From NCBI GenBank assembly GCA_009667805.1, contig CM019069.1, positions 97,561,204-97,625,203 of the forward strand: a stretch of DNA of 64,000 nt, in the 5' to 3' direction. The DNA is from Leptobrachium leishanense (taxonomy: Eukaryota; Chordata; Amphibia; Anura; Megophryidae). The notes beneath the pieces are model-generated. The model was given only the letters and a program-made list of their open reading frames with translations, was not told the origin of the DNA and did not search any database. The position numbers and the translations under genes were made by a program. Below, one piece after another: positions 1-10,079 of the stretch (its first letter is position 1; every line of letters starts with the position of its first letter).

Positions 1-759
1 ACAGGATGGTCGGACTGATTTACGGAGGGTCCGCTGCGCTCTGTTGTGCTCCTCCCCTGCTCTCGCTCTCCCTGTCTGCTCCTTCACGCTGTGCTACCTG
101 CCAGTCTGTAAAGCGCCCCATCCCACTTCAGACTGGCTGCATAGGAGTATAAATCTTGCTCAACTCTACTGACCTCACCGAGATTAAATAAATGCCTCAA
201 CTAGTACACGGCACCCTTTATCTGCCAGCCGTTTAGTTTTGTCTTGGCAGGTGCAGGGATTTGAGCTTACATTAGGGAAAATTCGATTTCTGACCCCAGG
301 AGCTTACAATCAGCTTTCTAGGGAGCTACCTGGGGACAGGGAACTGAGTTTGCAGATTGTGTTTTTAGCAATGATAGAAGCCACAGTTTGGGTTTTAGTG
401 GTCCTGGGCTACCCGACTGCCAGCTTGTGTGTCACGGCACGGTGCATAAAAGTTTGCTATAAAGTAGTGCTGCACTTTTTACAAAGGAGGGGGAACAGAT
501 TTGCATCTTCCTGGGTCTCTGAACCAGCAGTGGATTCTAGAGATTCTGTTTACTGTGCGCCAATAAGTGCAGAATATGCCCCGTGCACAAATCCTGCAAA
601 CATCGGACTCCTGCTGCAAACACCTCTGCAGCCACCATAGCGGAGCCTGACAAGAGTCGAGGCAATACCTAGGAGCCAGGCCAGGCATGCTTTGCATAGA
701 ATAAACCTGAAATTTATGAACCGCATAGCAGCAAGGACAGCCAACAGGAAGAATGGTTT
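1..759. other. Unassigned intronic sequence
   Basis: This is the distal part of PARN intron 9. I recognise no gene here. The stretch from 1 to about 230 has AATAAA-like signals (near 186) and a TATA-like AGTATAAAT at about 147, so an old LTR remnant is possible, but no second end was found. Open frames here are short and show no known domain. Confidence 0.3.
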
Positions 760-1194
760 AGTGAATAAACCCCTTAAATGAATTGTAAGCTCCTGTGAGC
801 CAGACCCTCTGCTCCTCTAGATTGTAAACTCCTGTGAGCCGAGCGGCTGGGACCAGCATTTTACAGATCATCACTTCTATAGCAGCAGGTTCCGCAGCGC
901 AGTACAACGAGGAGCGGGGAAACAAAATAAATAAAAGGCCTCAAATAGTCCCTTTATCGGCCCAAAAAATGCGATGTAAAGCTTTCCATGCCCCTCACTG
1001 GAAATCTATTTGCATTGCAGGTTGCTTTGTTGTACCAAAAAAGAAAAAAAGCTGGAGCTTCTGAAAGAAAAATGGGGTGGTTGCGATTTCTTAACCCATC
1101 ACACTTTTTTCAAGCACTTTATTTCTCTCAGATGTTATGTTTCCAATTTTGACACCAGATTTATGTAGAGATTGGGATTCTCCCCCCCCCCCCT
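760..1194 (+). repeat. L2-type LINE 3' tail fragments and unassigned sequence
   Basis: Two overlapping copies of a tail motif (TTGTAAGCTCCTGTGAGC near 785 and TTGTAAACTCCTGTGAGC near 822) match the 3' untranslated tail that follows the L2 reverse transcriptase fragment at 52020-53125. Related tail sequence reappears at 1430-1510. The material between them looks like an interruption by other repeats. Confidence 0.45.
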
Positions 1195-1302
1195 TTAGAA
1201 AATTTTTAATGTACAGAATATCGGCACCCGATATCGGTTATCGGCCTGAAAGGTAGCCGATTATCGGTAGCGGCACCCAAAAAGTGATATCGGTCTATCC
1301 CT
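1195..1302. mobile_element. hAT MITE end, TAGGGATAGACCGATAT family (fragment)
   Basis: The right end reads ATATCGGTCTATCCCTA, the inverse of the terminal repeat of the complete copy at 43477-44232. Several GATATCGG/CCGATTATCGG subterminal motifs precede it. The left end could not be placed, so this is a fragment. Confidence 0.55.
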
Positions 1303-1429
1303 AGTCCTTGGTTCCTCAAAAATATAATGCCGGATGAGAGGGTCACAAATAAAATCAGCAGTTAAAGCCAGATATCGGCAGAGCTCCACCGGCATGCGAC
1401 TGCTCTCCAAATAAAAGCCTTTTAAATGG

Positions 1430-1510
1430 TATGTATATTTGTATTCTGTCTCTCCCATTGTACAGCGCTAAGGAATCTGTTGGCGCTATATATATATACT
1501 TATAACTAAC
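1430..1510 (+). repeat. L2-type LINE 3' tail
   Basis: The sequence contains CCATTGTACAGCGCTAAGG followed by GTTGGCGCTATATA, the typical end of the vertebrate L2-type tail. A related tail is at 9728-9805, where a hAT has split it, and another at 56088-56232. Confidence 0.5.
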
Positions 1511-1559
1511 TGATATACTGCTTCCCCATCTGGCTGCTTCTATTAAACCGGATTGTGTC

Positions 1560-2330
1560 CCTGCCGGAAATCATTTTGGAATTCGAGTCCTATGGAGCAC
1601 TCTTGATCCTTCAAATTAACACGACGAAGTTAGAAATACTTAACATTTTGGTACCTAACCATGACAACTCTGACGCACTAAACCTTTTACATGGTGCCAA
1701 AGTAATATGAAATACCTGGGAATTTGACGATCATAGACCCTTCGCAACTAAGTGATGCAATTCCCCCCCCCCCCAGTGGACTAACCCAAGGAGAGATGGA
1801 TAACTAGTCGACTAGGAAGGTGTTGTGGTTTGGGAGTCTGAAAATGAATATTTTGCCAAGACTCTTGTATCCGTTTCAGACTATACCGGTTAAATTGCAA
1901 ACAGTGTTTCTAGACCAGATCAGGAAAGCCTCCCGTTTCATCTGGGAAAATTCGACCACAGGATAAGTTACGCACTCTCGTGAGGTCGAAGATCACAGGA
2001 GGGGCATCACTCCCTGGTGTCTGCAAATATCATCTTGGGACCCACATTTTGAGAACTGGAGTGGTCCACCAGGGGGGGGGGGTTCTATGGTAGGACTTGG
2101 AAGCGGTGTTCTTATCTGCCCCCCTATGGGCCTTACTGTTGGTAGCCAGAGCCCATTGACCCCCCCCCCCCCCCCAAGACCAATCCTCGTCACTGCAACT
2201 GTTCACCACTGGGACTCTGGTTAAAACCTACAAGCTCTCCTCTTTCCCTTCACCACTTTTGCACCATGGGAGAGAATACAATGCTGCCGGCAAGACAGCA
2301 CCAGCCAGATTCCTGAACTCTACCAGACCC
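1560..2330 (+). pseudogene. Decayed L1/Tx1-like ORF2, C-terminal part
   Basis: Conceptual translation across several frames gives KYLGI, then NILPRLLYPFQTIP and a FIWEN segment. These correspond in order to the region after the reverse transcriptase in the two full-length L1 copies in this window, which read NILPRLLYLFQTLP in the same place. Stops and frameshifts are frequent, and homopolymer C runs interrupt the frame near 1760 and 2160. It is an old truncated insertion with no intact reading frame. Confidence 0.55.
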
Positions 2331-2339
2331 AGGGTTTTT

Positions 2340-2720
2340 GATCTGGTACATAGAAAATGTCAGCAGATAAGAACCTTTCGGCCCATCTAGTCTGCCCAAT
2401 TACATGGATACTTTACCTGGATTTATCTTTTGTTTAGGATAGCCTTATGCCTATCCCATGCCTGCTTAAATTCAATCACTGTTTTGTCCTCTACCACTTC
2501 AACTGGAAGGCTGTTCCATGTATCCACCAGTCTCTCAGTAAAATAATGCTTCCTGATGTTACTTTTAAACCTTTGCCCCTCTAATCTAAGACTATGTCCT
2601 CTTGTTTTGCTACTTTGTTTCCTTTTAAATATACTCACTCTACCTTGTGGATTCCCTTTACGTATTTAAATGTTTCTATCATATCTCCTCGTCTCGTCTT
2701 TTTTCCAAGCTATACCAGGA
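2340..2720 (-). pseudogene. CR1-like LINE ORF2 C-terminal fragment
   Basis: The minus-strand frame at 2638-2423 (71 residues) reads FTERLVDTWNSLPVEVVE and then a FKQAWDRH segment. This is the characteristic C-terminal end of CR1/Rex-type LINE polyproteins (usual form WNSLPxEVVEAxxxxxFK). The 3' flank on the minus strand continues into the common frog repeat with a CAGATAAGAACC motif near 2360. Only the last part of the element remains, as expected for a 5'-truncated LINE insertion. The clade name is from memory and could be a near relative. Confidence 0.6.
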
Positions 2721-2724
2721 GAAA

Positions 2725-3490
2725 GGAAAGGAAACCGGGCTTCGGAAGCTCTTACACAATTCACCAACTTCAAACAGTGGCGGAAAGAAAACACAGGGCG
2801 AAGTGATAGATTTTTTAAAAATACAGATTTTTACATTAATGTTCCTGAATTTTTCTTGGAAATCTCACGTCAAAGTTTCCGATATTAATAGTGATGTCAC
2901 GTCTGTTTGTGCACTTCATATGCGTCGGTGACGGTGTCGTCCAAGAGTCCCCATCTCTGTCACATTGTGTTACAGTCCCGGTTTCCCAGAGGGGTGAAAA
3001 GGAAAGTGAAGACTCCTAGCACGACCAGATGACGGCTGTAAGTTTATTCTGCGGAACGTTTTGAGTCTAGCTCTCGAGGGTCGGGTTTCCTTGGAGGAAC
3101 GGATACTTATGTTTGACTCGATGGCAGCTCTTCGCGCGCAGGTGTTAGTCACTCTTTACAATATGGTTGAAGGTCGGAATAACTGCACGGCTGAACGCAA
3201 CACTTTTCCACTATTCCTTTCCTACGTGTCTTTCGGTTTGCACGCTGTGCTCCAGGGAGATACGCAGATGTGAACCTCTTAGATGTCCCTGGAAGAATCC
3301 TTTGCACACGGAAGTAAGAACCTCCAAAAGCTCTAATCTGCACTGGCGATGGGTGGCGGCCACGTCTGTCCTCGTTATGTAGGACAGCAAGATGAGAAGT
3401 AGAATTGCCCTTGCTTGTAGTACCTTAGCCATACTGGTGAATCAGGAAAACCTGTACGGGATGTGTCCGCCTACTTTGTAGAAAGATGCG
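2725..3490. other. Unassigned intron 9 sequence
   Basis: I see no recognisable gene, exon or repeat boundary. A search by eye for PARN exon 10 on the minus strand, which should begin with the rest of the Lys codon followed by a YPxGIHVET-like sequence, found nothing here or down to position 1. That exon must lie outside the window. Confidence 0.4.
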
Positions 3491-3820
3491 GTGTCCTCCT
3501 CAAGGTGTAATGTGTATGCTTCTCTTAAGCCACCCTGGGAGCCCTTGCTAGATGAAACCCCTCCCCCTTCAGATTTCTCTCAGGGACTCACCACTTCGAG
3601 AGACCACACCTCATTTGTGCACTTACGCCTGGCTACAACCACACTCTCCCATGGGATCTCAGCCCTCTCTACGCTCATGAATGCCGCAATGAATATCGAA
3701 TCGCCCGCCTTTGAGAAATCATGGGAGCGAATGCTGGAAACAGATTTGAAAAGAGGTCATTCTCGCAACAAGGTTAGCTTAAATTTTACTGCATGCCTTT
3801 ATCAGTCCTGCTGCATCTAA
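3491..3820 (+). other. Unidentified open frame, possible mobile-element remnant
   Basis: An open frame of about 109 codons contains the segments LATTTLSHGISALSTLMNAA and SPAFEKSWERMLETDLKRG. Its composition looks protein-like rather than random, with a regular helical pattern. A GT dinucleotide (AACAAG/GTTAGC near 3770) could be a splice donor. It lies on the strand opposite PARN, inside intron 9. I do not recognise the family. It may be part of a gag-like or transposase protein, or chance. Confidence 0.25.
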
Positions 3821-4475
3821 AGTGGCAGAACTGACCCTGCAAATTTTCTCTGGCATCCTGAGAAGGAATGTGGGCCGACTGTGCAGCAAGGGTAGGCGCC
3901 TAATCTCATCTGAATGACAACCAGGAAGATCTCATATTAGAGTTTAGACACAGTGCAAGCAGGGAAAAGGTTTTTCTGCTACACGCTTACTGTGGCTCTA
4001 CCACATGTCCAATGAAATCCATCACAGTGTGGGCTATTAAAGTTGCAAGCCAAAAACAAAAAACACTATCAGTACCGTATAGTCCAAGACATCATTCGTA
4101 TGTGATCCACTCTGACAGTATATTACAGAAAGAACTACTGTGCATTACATGAACAGAGTATTGCACAGCCAGTATGTACGGAATATGCACAGGGCATACT
4201 AATCTCACAAGTTTATGCATCAAAGGACCTAGTCTTTGATCTTCAAATCAAATTATGGGACAGGAAGTCTCTCTCAAATTTGATTTAACCATACAGGCAC
4301 TACATACAATTAAAAAGGTTGATGGCAGAATCCCCTTTTCAATAACCACTGCAAAGCAAAATTGTTTTGGTTCTCCAAGTGGTCTATAATAAAGACAGAC
4401 TTTTGCTTAGATGTTGACACGGCCAAGAAAATCTAGATTTTCGGTTTGTATAAATGTCAATAAAAATCTCCTTAC

Positions 4476-4514
4476 TTCCAATTCAATGTCTGGTAGATAA
4501 GCTTTCGTTGGTAT
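4476..4514 (-). CDS. PARN: PARN coding exon 9
   Basis: This 39-base exon is preceded by CCTAG and followed by a GTAAGG donor. It supplies residues about 206-219 and reads YQRKLIYQTLNW, matching the vertebrate PARN segment at the start of the nucleic-acid-binding R3H region. It starts in phase 2 and ends two bases into a Lys codon. It is the last PARN exon in the window; the rest of the gene (R3H remainder, second half of the nuclease fold, RRM) lies beyond position 1. Confidence 0.95.
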
Positions 4515-4693
4515 CTAGGAAAAAGAAATTAAGAAAAACTTGTTTATGTAACAATGGTCTGCAAATTACAGCTATAACCCAGTATAGAGTACGAATTGTC
4601 AAAAATATTATACATTCTTCGAAAAGGTTTCTGCTGCCGTTTGGCATTAACCATTCTCCAAAAAAAAATTTTAAAAAAAAATATAATACTAAC

Positions 4694-4759
4694 CCAGTAG
4701 ATGGCTGCAAGTCCAAGCTTCTTTTCTCTTCACTTTCTAAAAGATCTTCTACGCTTTCA
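4694..4759 (-). CDS. PARN: PARN coding exon 8
   Basis: This 66-base exon has acceptor TTCCAG and donor GTTAGT. It encodes ESVEDLLESEEKRSLDLQPS and then T, residues about 185-205, with split codons at both ends (V184 and G206). The phases join exon 7 and exon 9 exactly. The acidic segment is variable among vertebrates; here it resembles the Xenopus form (KRSLDLEP) more than the mammalian form. Confidence 0.95.
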
Positions 4760-5072
4760 CTGGAACAAAAATTACTTCAATTACCCATAAAGAACATTTT
4801 ACAAAAGGGAGAAAGACACAGAAAGCAGGGGATAAATATTAAAACAAAAAATAAAGAAAAAAGGAAAAGGATGCACTTCTAAATTTTAAGTGCTCCAAAT
4901 AGCTGTCCAGAGGTTTTGGAACTACATTTCCATTGATGCTTAGTCAGCCTGAATTGTGGTCTACTACAATCACCAGATGTACATTTTAGAGATATTTGGG
5001 AAACTGAAGTTTCTACTATGGAAAATTAGTTAGCCTTGTCTATAAAAAGTTGGAAACCTAAGAGATACTTAC

Positions 5073-5235
5073 ACAATTTTATCAATAAAAGATTTATGTT
5101 CCTCTGGTATGTTTACAGGTGTCTTTGGGGCATTTGATATGTAGGATAGTGAACTTGCGCCATTTGCTTGGGAACGCTTCTCTTCATATTGATCTCGCAA
5201 CTGTCTTTCCTCCTCTTGATTCAAATATGGAATTC
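5073..5235 (-). CDS. PARN: PARN coding exon 7
   Basis: This 163-base exon has acceptor CATTAG and donor GTAAGT. It begins with the completed Gly130 codon and reads [20 protein letters not shown], then a Ser/Asn-rich linker and a segment ending [12 protein letters not shown]. This is the insertion between the first half of the DEDD nuclease domain and the R3H domain. It is the longest PARN exon here and gives the clearest match to the family. Confidence 0.97.
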
Positions 5236-5318
5236 CTAATGAAATATAAAATAATTTGCAGAGGTCTTTGAGTGGGCAAAAAAGCATGAGATGCTTTGAC
5301 ATTTGTAGGCAAACTTAC

Positions 5319-5379
5319 CATTACGAAAAACTTTATTAAAATCAAAGCCTTGGTTAGCCAGAAAGTCTATACTTGAGCT
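5319..5379 (-). CDS. PARN: PARN coding exon 6
   Basis: This 61-base exon has acceptor TTTTCAG and donor GTAAGT. It encodes [20 protein letters not shown], residues 110-129, a strongly conserved part of the nuclease fold. It ends one base into the Gly codon completed by exon 7. A poly-G/poly-C run lies just upstream of the acceptor. Confidence 0.97.
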
Positions 5380-5567
5380 CTGAAAATGGAAGGGGGGGGG
5401 GGGGGAAAGAGACAAAAAGTTTACAAATGATTAAATTCAGATGTTCATTAGTGGCTCTCCAAACAATATGGAAGGAAAATTGAAAGTAAATAGAGAAAAC
5501 AAAAACGCATCCATATAGGTTGTACAAATTTGTATTATATAGGGCTGTTTGTGGACATTCATAAACC

Positions 5568-5715
5568 GGTCTATTCACGAAAAGGTGACATGGAGAATTG
5601 GTAGAAGAGAACAATCTAGACCAAATGGGAGAATTTTTCTGGTTTTGCTACTTTGACCTAGAATTTCTCACTTCTCCAGTCAATTCTCCTGATCGTCACC
5701 ATTATTGAATAGACC
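5568..5715. mobile_element. Foldback MITE, GGTCTATTCA family
   Basis: Inverted ends GGTCTATTCACGAAAAGGTG and AATAGACC (with CGTCACCATTATTG inside) bracket about 148 bases in PARN intron 5. A second member is at 26704-26873. No transposase is encoded. The superfamily is not determined; the small size and long imperfect inverted arms suggest a MITE. Confidence 0.5.
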
Positions 5716-5719
5716 CGAA

Positions 5720-6550
5720 AGTGGGTTTGTAACCCCTCCTCCCCAGAGACCGTGAACATAGATATTGTTATGAATTCCTGTGTCGTGATAACATCAAAAA
5801 TCCATATAATTGTCGTGGCCACCAAAAAGGCGTCACTGAACAACAAAACATCTTTTTCTTTGTCTCCCGAGAGAGAAAAAGAATCTGTTTTAGCAGGATG
5901 TGACATAAGTTAGCTACCCCCTCCCAGGAAGGTCACTTAACCACTCATGAGTCATTAGGACTCCCTCATTGCACAGCTCATGGACCGCGAAGCTAACTGT
6001 GGCAGTTCACAGACCCGTTGAGTCCTTCGGTGCCATATTATTGGCGCGTAAGGCAGGCGACATTGGATGATGGGCAGGGAGCGGAATCCGTGATACCGCG
6101 GCATGTGACTGCTCACGCCTGCAGGGGGGATCCAGCGCAGGGATTATGTTGCCTTGCCTAAGAAGTGTGGCTGCCCTCTTAAAAAATAAGCAGCCACACA
6201 GCACCAGCTGTCAGCACACTAGAGCCATCGCCCTGACCCCTCATTTTGTCACCTGGAACAAGCAGCCTGCCAGCCAGACCAGTTTCTTATGTTTCTGTCA
6301 GCCTTTATTGCTTACTGAGTAAATTCATTGGAACTAAATCACTGTGCGCAATTCTAGATCCTATGCTATCGGCTGGTGTACATTTTAAATCTCATTTGCC
6401 ACAGACATGCACCATTAAAAAAGTTAGAGCAAATGTTTAGACAAAACAAAACACAATGATGTAACTGGATCTATAAAACATTTCATGCGGCACAGAACAA
6501 TGTCAGACATGGCATTTAAATAGGAAGAACATTTGAGATCATGAAAACAA
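5720..6550. other. PARN intron 5 remainder, unassigned
   Basis: No repeat with clear ends was recognised. A mildly GC-rich portion around 6000-6240 is followed by AT-rich intron. The open frames here are short and show no known domain. Confidence 0.3.
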
Positions 6551-6553
6551 TAC

Positions 6554-6635
6554 CTGACAAACAAACTTCTTGTCTGTGGAATTTCTGTTAAACGGCTTTG
6601 GAAAAATATAAAAATTAAATGATTTCATCAAATAT
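6554..6635 (-). CDS. PARN: PARN coding exon 5
   Basis: This 82-base exon has acceptor TTGCAG and donor GTATTG. It completes codon 82 and reads [20 protein letters not shown] followed by DKKFVCQ (residues 83-109). The [18 protein letters not shown] wording equals what I recall of Xenopus PARN and differs from mammals, which supports an amphibian source. Confidence 0.97.
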
Positions 6636-6727
6636 CTGCAACGTAAAAGATAAAAAAAAAGAAACCATAAGTGAACAATAGGGTGCCAAAAAAAAAAAAA
6701 AAAAAAAAAGGAGGAGGAGGCACATAC

Positions 6728-6795
6728 CTGGCTTCTGTGTTGTCATAACTAAAAGTGCATAAGCCAAACTGAAACAGTAGAAAGTCCATTGAGTG
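6728..6795 (-). CDS. PARN: PARN coding exon 4
   Basis: This 68-base exon has acceptor TTGCAG and donor GTATGT. It encodes [20 protein letters not shown] plus EA (residues 60-81), the second beta strand region of the DEDD nuclease core. It starts in frame and ends two bases into codon 82. Only 92 bases of intron separate it from exon 5. Confidence 0.97.
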
Positions 6796-7055
6796 CTGCA
6801 AGAAGTAAAATTAAAAGCAAATTAGTGTCACACACCCAACACTGCAGTGATTGAACAGGTTGATAAAGTTGCTTTATTGCCAAGATCAAGACAGCTCTAT
6901 ATAGAATATAAGCATTTATTGTATAAACCAACATCCTTTGCAGCCAATTTTAAAAACGAATAGTACACTTAAAATAAAAAAGACAAAAGAGCAAGAACAT
7001 CTCAAGAGCTCATTTGGATATCAGCTTTGTAAGTTACATACAACTTCAAACTCAC

Positions 7056-7135
7056 CTTCCTCAGCTTCTGGTACCTTTCTTCTGGTGTGTCAAAACCATT
7101 TGTTAAAGTGCTAACAGAAGGACCATCACTAATTC
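7056..7135 (-). CDS. PARN: PARN coding exon 3
   Basis: This 80-base exon has acceptor CCCTAG and donor GTGAGT. It completes Gly33 and reads [20 protein letters not shown] followed by YQKLRK (residues 34-59). It continues directly from the catalytic motif in exon 2. The 22.9 kb intron 2 between this exon and exon 2 (7136-30008) is filled with transposons. Confidence 0.97.
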
Positions 7136-7387
7136 CTAGGGGAAGAAAGAAGAAGATTAAGAGTAATTATTTTTACACTGCCCATGTGGGGAAACCTGGA
7201 ATTTCACCTTAGATCGTCCACCCTTTACTACATTGTTCTACAATTAAACGGTTCTTTTCATAAAAGATTGCCATCAACGTTGACCCTGCCATTACGATCA
7301 TGACTGGAGAAGCTATGCATAACAGCTCCTGCCACTAAGTGGACGTGCCGAAAGCCACCCCCGTTGAAATGCTAGACGCGCGTTGGA

Positions 7388-8035
7388 TAGGGCTACAAAG
7401 CATGATCCTCCATAGGAGGATCAATCCTTGCAGTGCTAAGCGCACTAACTGCGCTCACCGAGGCGGCCGGACGGGCATCGAGTGGAAGGAACATCCACTC
7501 TCATGGACGCTCCTTACGCTCGTCTGACCCCGGCATTAGAAGAAAATTTTTAAGGACAAATAGACTGGACTACCATTTTAGTCACAGTACAAGGTTGTTA
7601 TTTATTAAGACGTCCACAGCCCTGAATAACAAAGCATGGAAAATCATAGAAAGCACGGTTTTACAGAAATATTAAGATTGCTACTGCAAAAGAAATAAAA
7701 ATACAAATACAGGATAGGCAGGCACCCCAATCTGGAATTCTAAAAAAAGTCATAAAATTTCTGATAATTTCACACTAGAGACGCAGCTCTGAGCAGCATG
7801 TCCACCAAGAAAGACTGAACAGCGCTCCCAGCGTGTGTACATGCTGGTGCTGCAGCAGGAAGGAGGTTCCCGCTACAAGTACTCAGGTAGGCGTCAGATG
7901 AGGGTATTTGAAGAGCGGAAGGAACGTCCATGAGAGTGGACGTTCCTTCCACTCGACGCCCGTCTGGCCACCTTGCTGAGTGCACTTAATGCGCTCAGCG
8001 CCGCAAGGCTCGATCCTCCTATGGAAGATCGCGAT
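7388..8035. repeat. Inverted pair of palindromic repeats
   Basis: The stretch 7388-7512 and the stretch 7915-8035 are inverted copies of one another over about 115 bases, sharing CATAGGAGGATC, GTCGAGTGGAAGGAAC-like and CTCATGGACG segments. Inside each, the GGAAGGAACGTCC segment is itself a short palindrome. The first copy is followed by CTCGTCTGACCCCGGC, which resembles the end of the Harbinger MITEs described elsewhere, so a decayed Harbinger-type element is possible. Confidence 0.5.
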
Positions 8036-8219
8036 TTGCAGCTCCGTCAACGCGCGTCCTAGCGCTTTGACGGAGAGGGCTGCTGCATGGGCACAGTGCA
8101 CGTGCAACAGCACGTGGCTGGCCCCGTCGCAGCTTCTCAATGCTGCGACGGTGGCCAGAAGGCACATCAGTAAGGGCGTAACCAGTCTCCTTTGTCGTCA
8201 ATAACCAGTCGCCTTTGGC

Positions 8220-8375
8220 TAGCCCATCTGCCAGTCTATATACTTTGTATTCTGTACGGTTTAACCCAGCCAAGATAACAGACTGGCGTTAGCCTAGAGT
8301 CATGTATGCCTAGGCACATTGAATGCTCTCGAGCGGGATTCTCCCACCTACAGTTCTCTGTGTTTAACTTGTATG
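8220..8375 (+). repeat. L2-type tail, left part (split by hAT)
   Basis: Sequence ending TTAACTTGTATG continues at 9728 into TATATTTGTTATTCTGTGTC and the L2-type end (CATTGTATAGAGCTATGG). The hAT at 8376-9719 interrupts it with an 8-base target duplication. Confidence 0.5.
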
Positions 8376-8580
8376 TAGGGTTGCACCGATACCGATACTA
8401 GTATCGATATCGGTGCCGATACCGGGTACTGCAGGAGTACTTGGTACTCGTGCAGTACCCCCGATATTTTTTTCCGATACCGGAAGCCGGCATTGAGCCG
8501 GCTTGCCGGCATCCTAGGGGCTGCGGCGGCTGTCCGAATGCTCTATCGGCATTCGGACAGGCCCTGCAGCTGCTCATCTA

Positions 8581-8780
8581 ACTTTGTTTAATACTTACCT
8601 TCCTTCAGCGACGCCGAGAAAGTCTTCGTGCGCGCGCGCGCGCTCGCGCTCGCTCGCTCCTTGGAAGGACCCCAGCCGCGTCCACGTGGGACCATGTGAT
8701 CGCGGCTGGGGTCCTTCCAACGAGCACGCGCGCGGAAACTTTCCCGGCGTCGCTGAAGGAAGGTAAGTATTAAACAAAGT
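8581..8780. repeat. Large hairpin 1 in hAT
   Basis: The left arm starts ACTTTGTTTAATACTTACCT and the right arm ends AGGTAAGTATTAAACAAAGT. The arms also share CCTTCAGCGACGCCG and the GGACCCCAGCCGCG segment. The centre is GC-rich with a GCGCGCGCGC tract. It is predicted to be extrudable as a cruciform. Confidence 0.8.
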
Positions 8781-8827
8781 GAGCAGCTGCAGGGCCTGTC
8801 CGAATGCCGATAGGCCCTGCAGCTGCT

Positions 8828-9007
8828 CTCCGCTCATACTTACCTTCCTTCAGCGACGCCGGGAAAGTTTCCGCGCGCGTGCTCGTTGGAAGGACCCCAG
8901 CCGCGATCACATGGTCCCACGTGGACGCGGCTGGTGTCCTTCCAAGGAGCGCGCGCGCGCGAAGACTTTACCGGCGGCGCTGAAGGAAGGTAAGTATGAG
9001 CGGAGAG
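8828..9007. repeat. Large hairpin 2 in hAT
   Basis: The arms CTCCGCTCATACTTACC and GGTAAGTATGAGCGGAG enclose an inverted repeat of nearly the same arm sequence as hairpin 1. Its right end abuts the minisatellite directly. Hairpins 1 and 2 are likely duplicates. Confidence 0.8.
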
Positions 9008-9588
9008 TGGGGGGGGATCCATGAGCTGGGGGGGCATATCCATGAGCTGGGGGGGCATATCCCTGAGCTGGGGGGGCATATCCATGAGCTGGGGGGGCAT
9101 ATCCATGAGCTGGGGGGGGCATATCCATGAGCTGGGGGGGGGCATATCCATGAGCTGGGGGGGGCATATCCATGAGCTGGGGGGGCATATCCATGAGCAG
9201 GGGGGGCATATCCATGAGAGGGGGGGGGCATATCCATGAGCGGGGGGGGCATATCCATGAGCTGGGGGGGCATATCCATGAGCTGGGGGGGCATATCCAT
9301 GAGCTGGGGGGGCATATCCATGAGCTGGGGGGGCATATCCATGAGCTGGGGGGGCATATCCATGAGCTGGGGGGGCATATCCATGAGCTGGGGGGGCATA
9401 TCCATGAGCTGGGGGGGCATATCCATGAGCAGGGGGGGCATATCCATGAGCAGGGGGGGCATATCCATGAGCAGGGGGGCAATTATCCATGAGCTGGGGG
9501 GCAATTATCCATGAGCTGGGGGGCAATTATCCATGAGCTGGGGTCAGGATATCCATGAGCTGGGGCAAATCCATGAGACCTGGGGGCT
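9008..9588. repeat. Minisatellite, 21-base unit ATCCATGAGCTGGGGGGGCAT
   Basis: About 26 tandem units run in the + orientation, with G-run lengths of roughly 5 to 8. The last units degenerate (GGCAATTATCC, then GGGTCAGGATATCC). The core CCATGAGCTGGGG is shared with the arrays at 37198, 39373 and 47756. All reading frames stay open because the unit lacks stops; these are not genes. Confidence 0.95.
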
Positions 9589-9727
9589 TTATAGGAGGTC
9601 TGTTCTTATTGGAAAGCGTCACATGACATAAAATAAAAGTATCGGTAATTGGTATCGGTGAGTACTTGAACAAAAGTATCTGTACTCGGTCTTAAAAAAG
9701 TGGTATCGGTGCATCCCTACTTGTATG

Positions 9728-9805
9728 TATATTTGTTATTCTGTGTCCCCCATTGTATAGAGCTATGGAACTTGTTAGCACTTTATAAATACTTGTAACT
9801 AACAT
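9728..9805 (+). repeat. L2-type tail, right part
   Basis: This is the continuation of 8220-8375 after the hAT insertion, ending CACTTTATAAATACTTGTAA. Confidence 0.5.
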
Positions 9806-9829
9806 AATGCAAAGGCAGAAGAGCATGCC

Positions 9830-10075
9830 TACCACAGTGGGAGCAAACCTGTTGTTTGGTAATCCTCTGGGTGCTCCACTAAGGGGGTCTCTGTCCCGTA
9901 CCAGATTTTCACAGAACCTATGGGATCTTTATTCAGTGCCCCATGGCTAAAATTGCGATGTTTCAGCTCTAGGCCTTGGTCATGCATATTCCACCTTCTC
10001 ACTACTACTCTTATATACAATAAAAACAATCCAAAGTTGGTAGGTGCAGTTGCAATAGTTAAGTATATAACAGTC
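9830..10075 (-). mobile_element. Penelope-like element A, 3' region
   Basis: On the minus strand the sequence includes CCTAGAGCTGAAACATCGC and a GGGGCACTGAATAAAGAT end. The same sequence follows the endonuclease remnant of copy C at 26080-26145 on the plus strand. It is separated from its endonuclease part (10676-11153) by the T2 MITE. Confidence 0.6.
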
Positions 10076-10079
10076 TTAA

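Larger units (their letters stand above)
8376..9719. mobile_element. hAT MITE with hairpins and minisatellite, TAGGGTTGCACCGATACC family
   Basis: The element is 1,344 bases with inverted ends TAGGGTTGCACCGATACC and GGTATCGGTGCATCCCTA. It is flanked by perfect 8-base duplications CTTGTATG (8368-8375 and 9720-9727), the hAT signature. No transposase is present. Inside are two large hairpins (8581-8780, 8828-9007) and then a G-rich minisatellite (9008-9588). Relatives lie at 29105-29875, 53160-53437 and as the outer foldback around 36785-43140. Confidence 0.9.

Noticed and set aside
1570..1600. tRNA B-box-like TTCGAGTCC
   Set aside because: No matching A box, acceptor stem or cloverleaf could be found around it.
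4250..4440. PARN exon 10 candidate on the minus strand after TTTGCAG near 4350
   Set aside because: The translation after the AG does not resemble the expected YPxGIHVET sequence, and the phase is wrong.
8840..9526. Open frames of 178-228 codons
   Set aside because: Translation of the 21-base minisatellite and adjoining hairpin, not genes.
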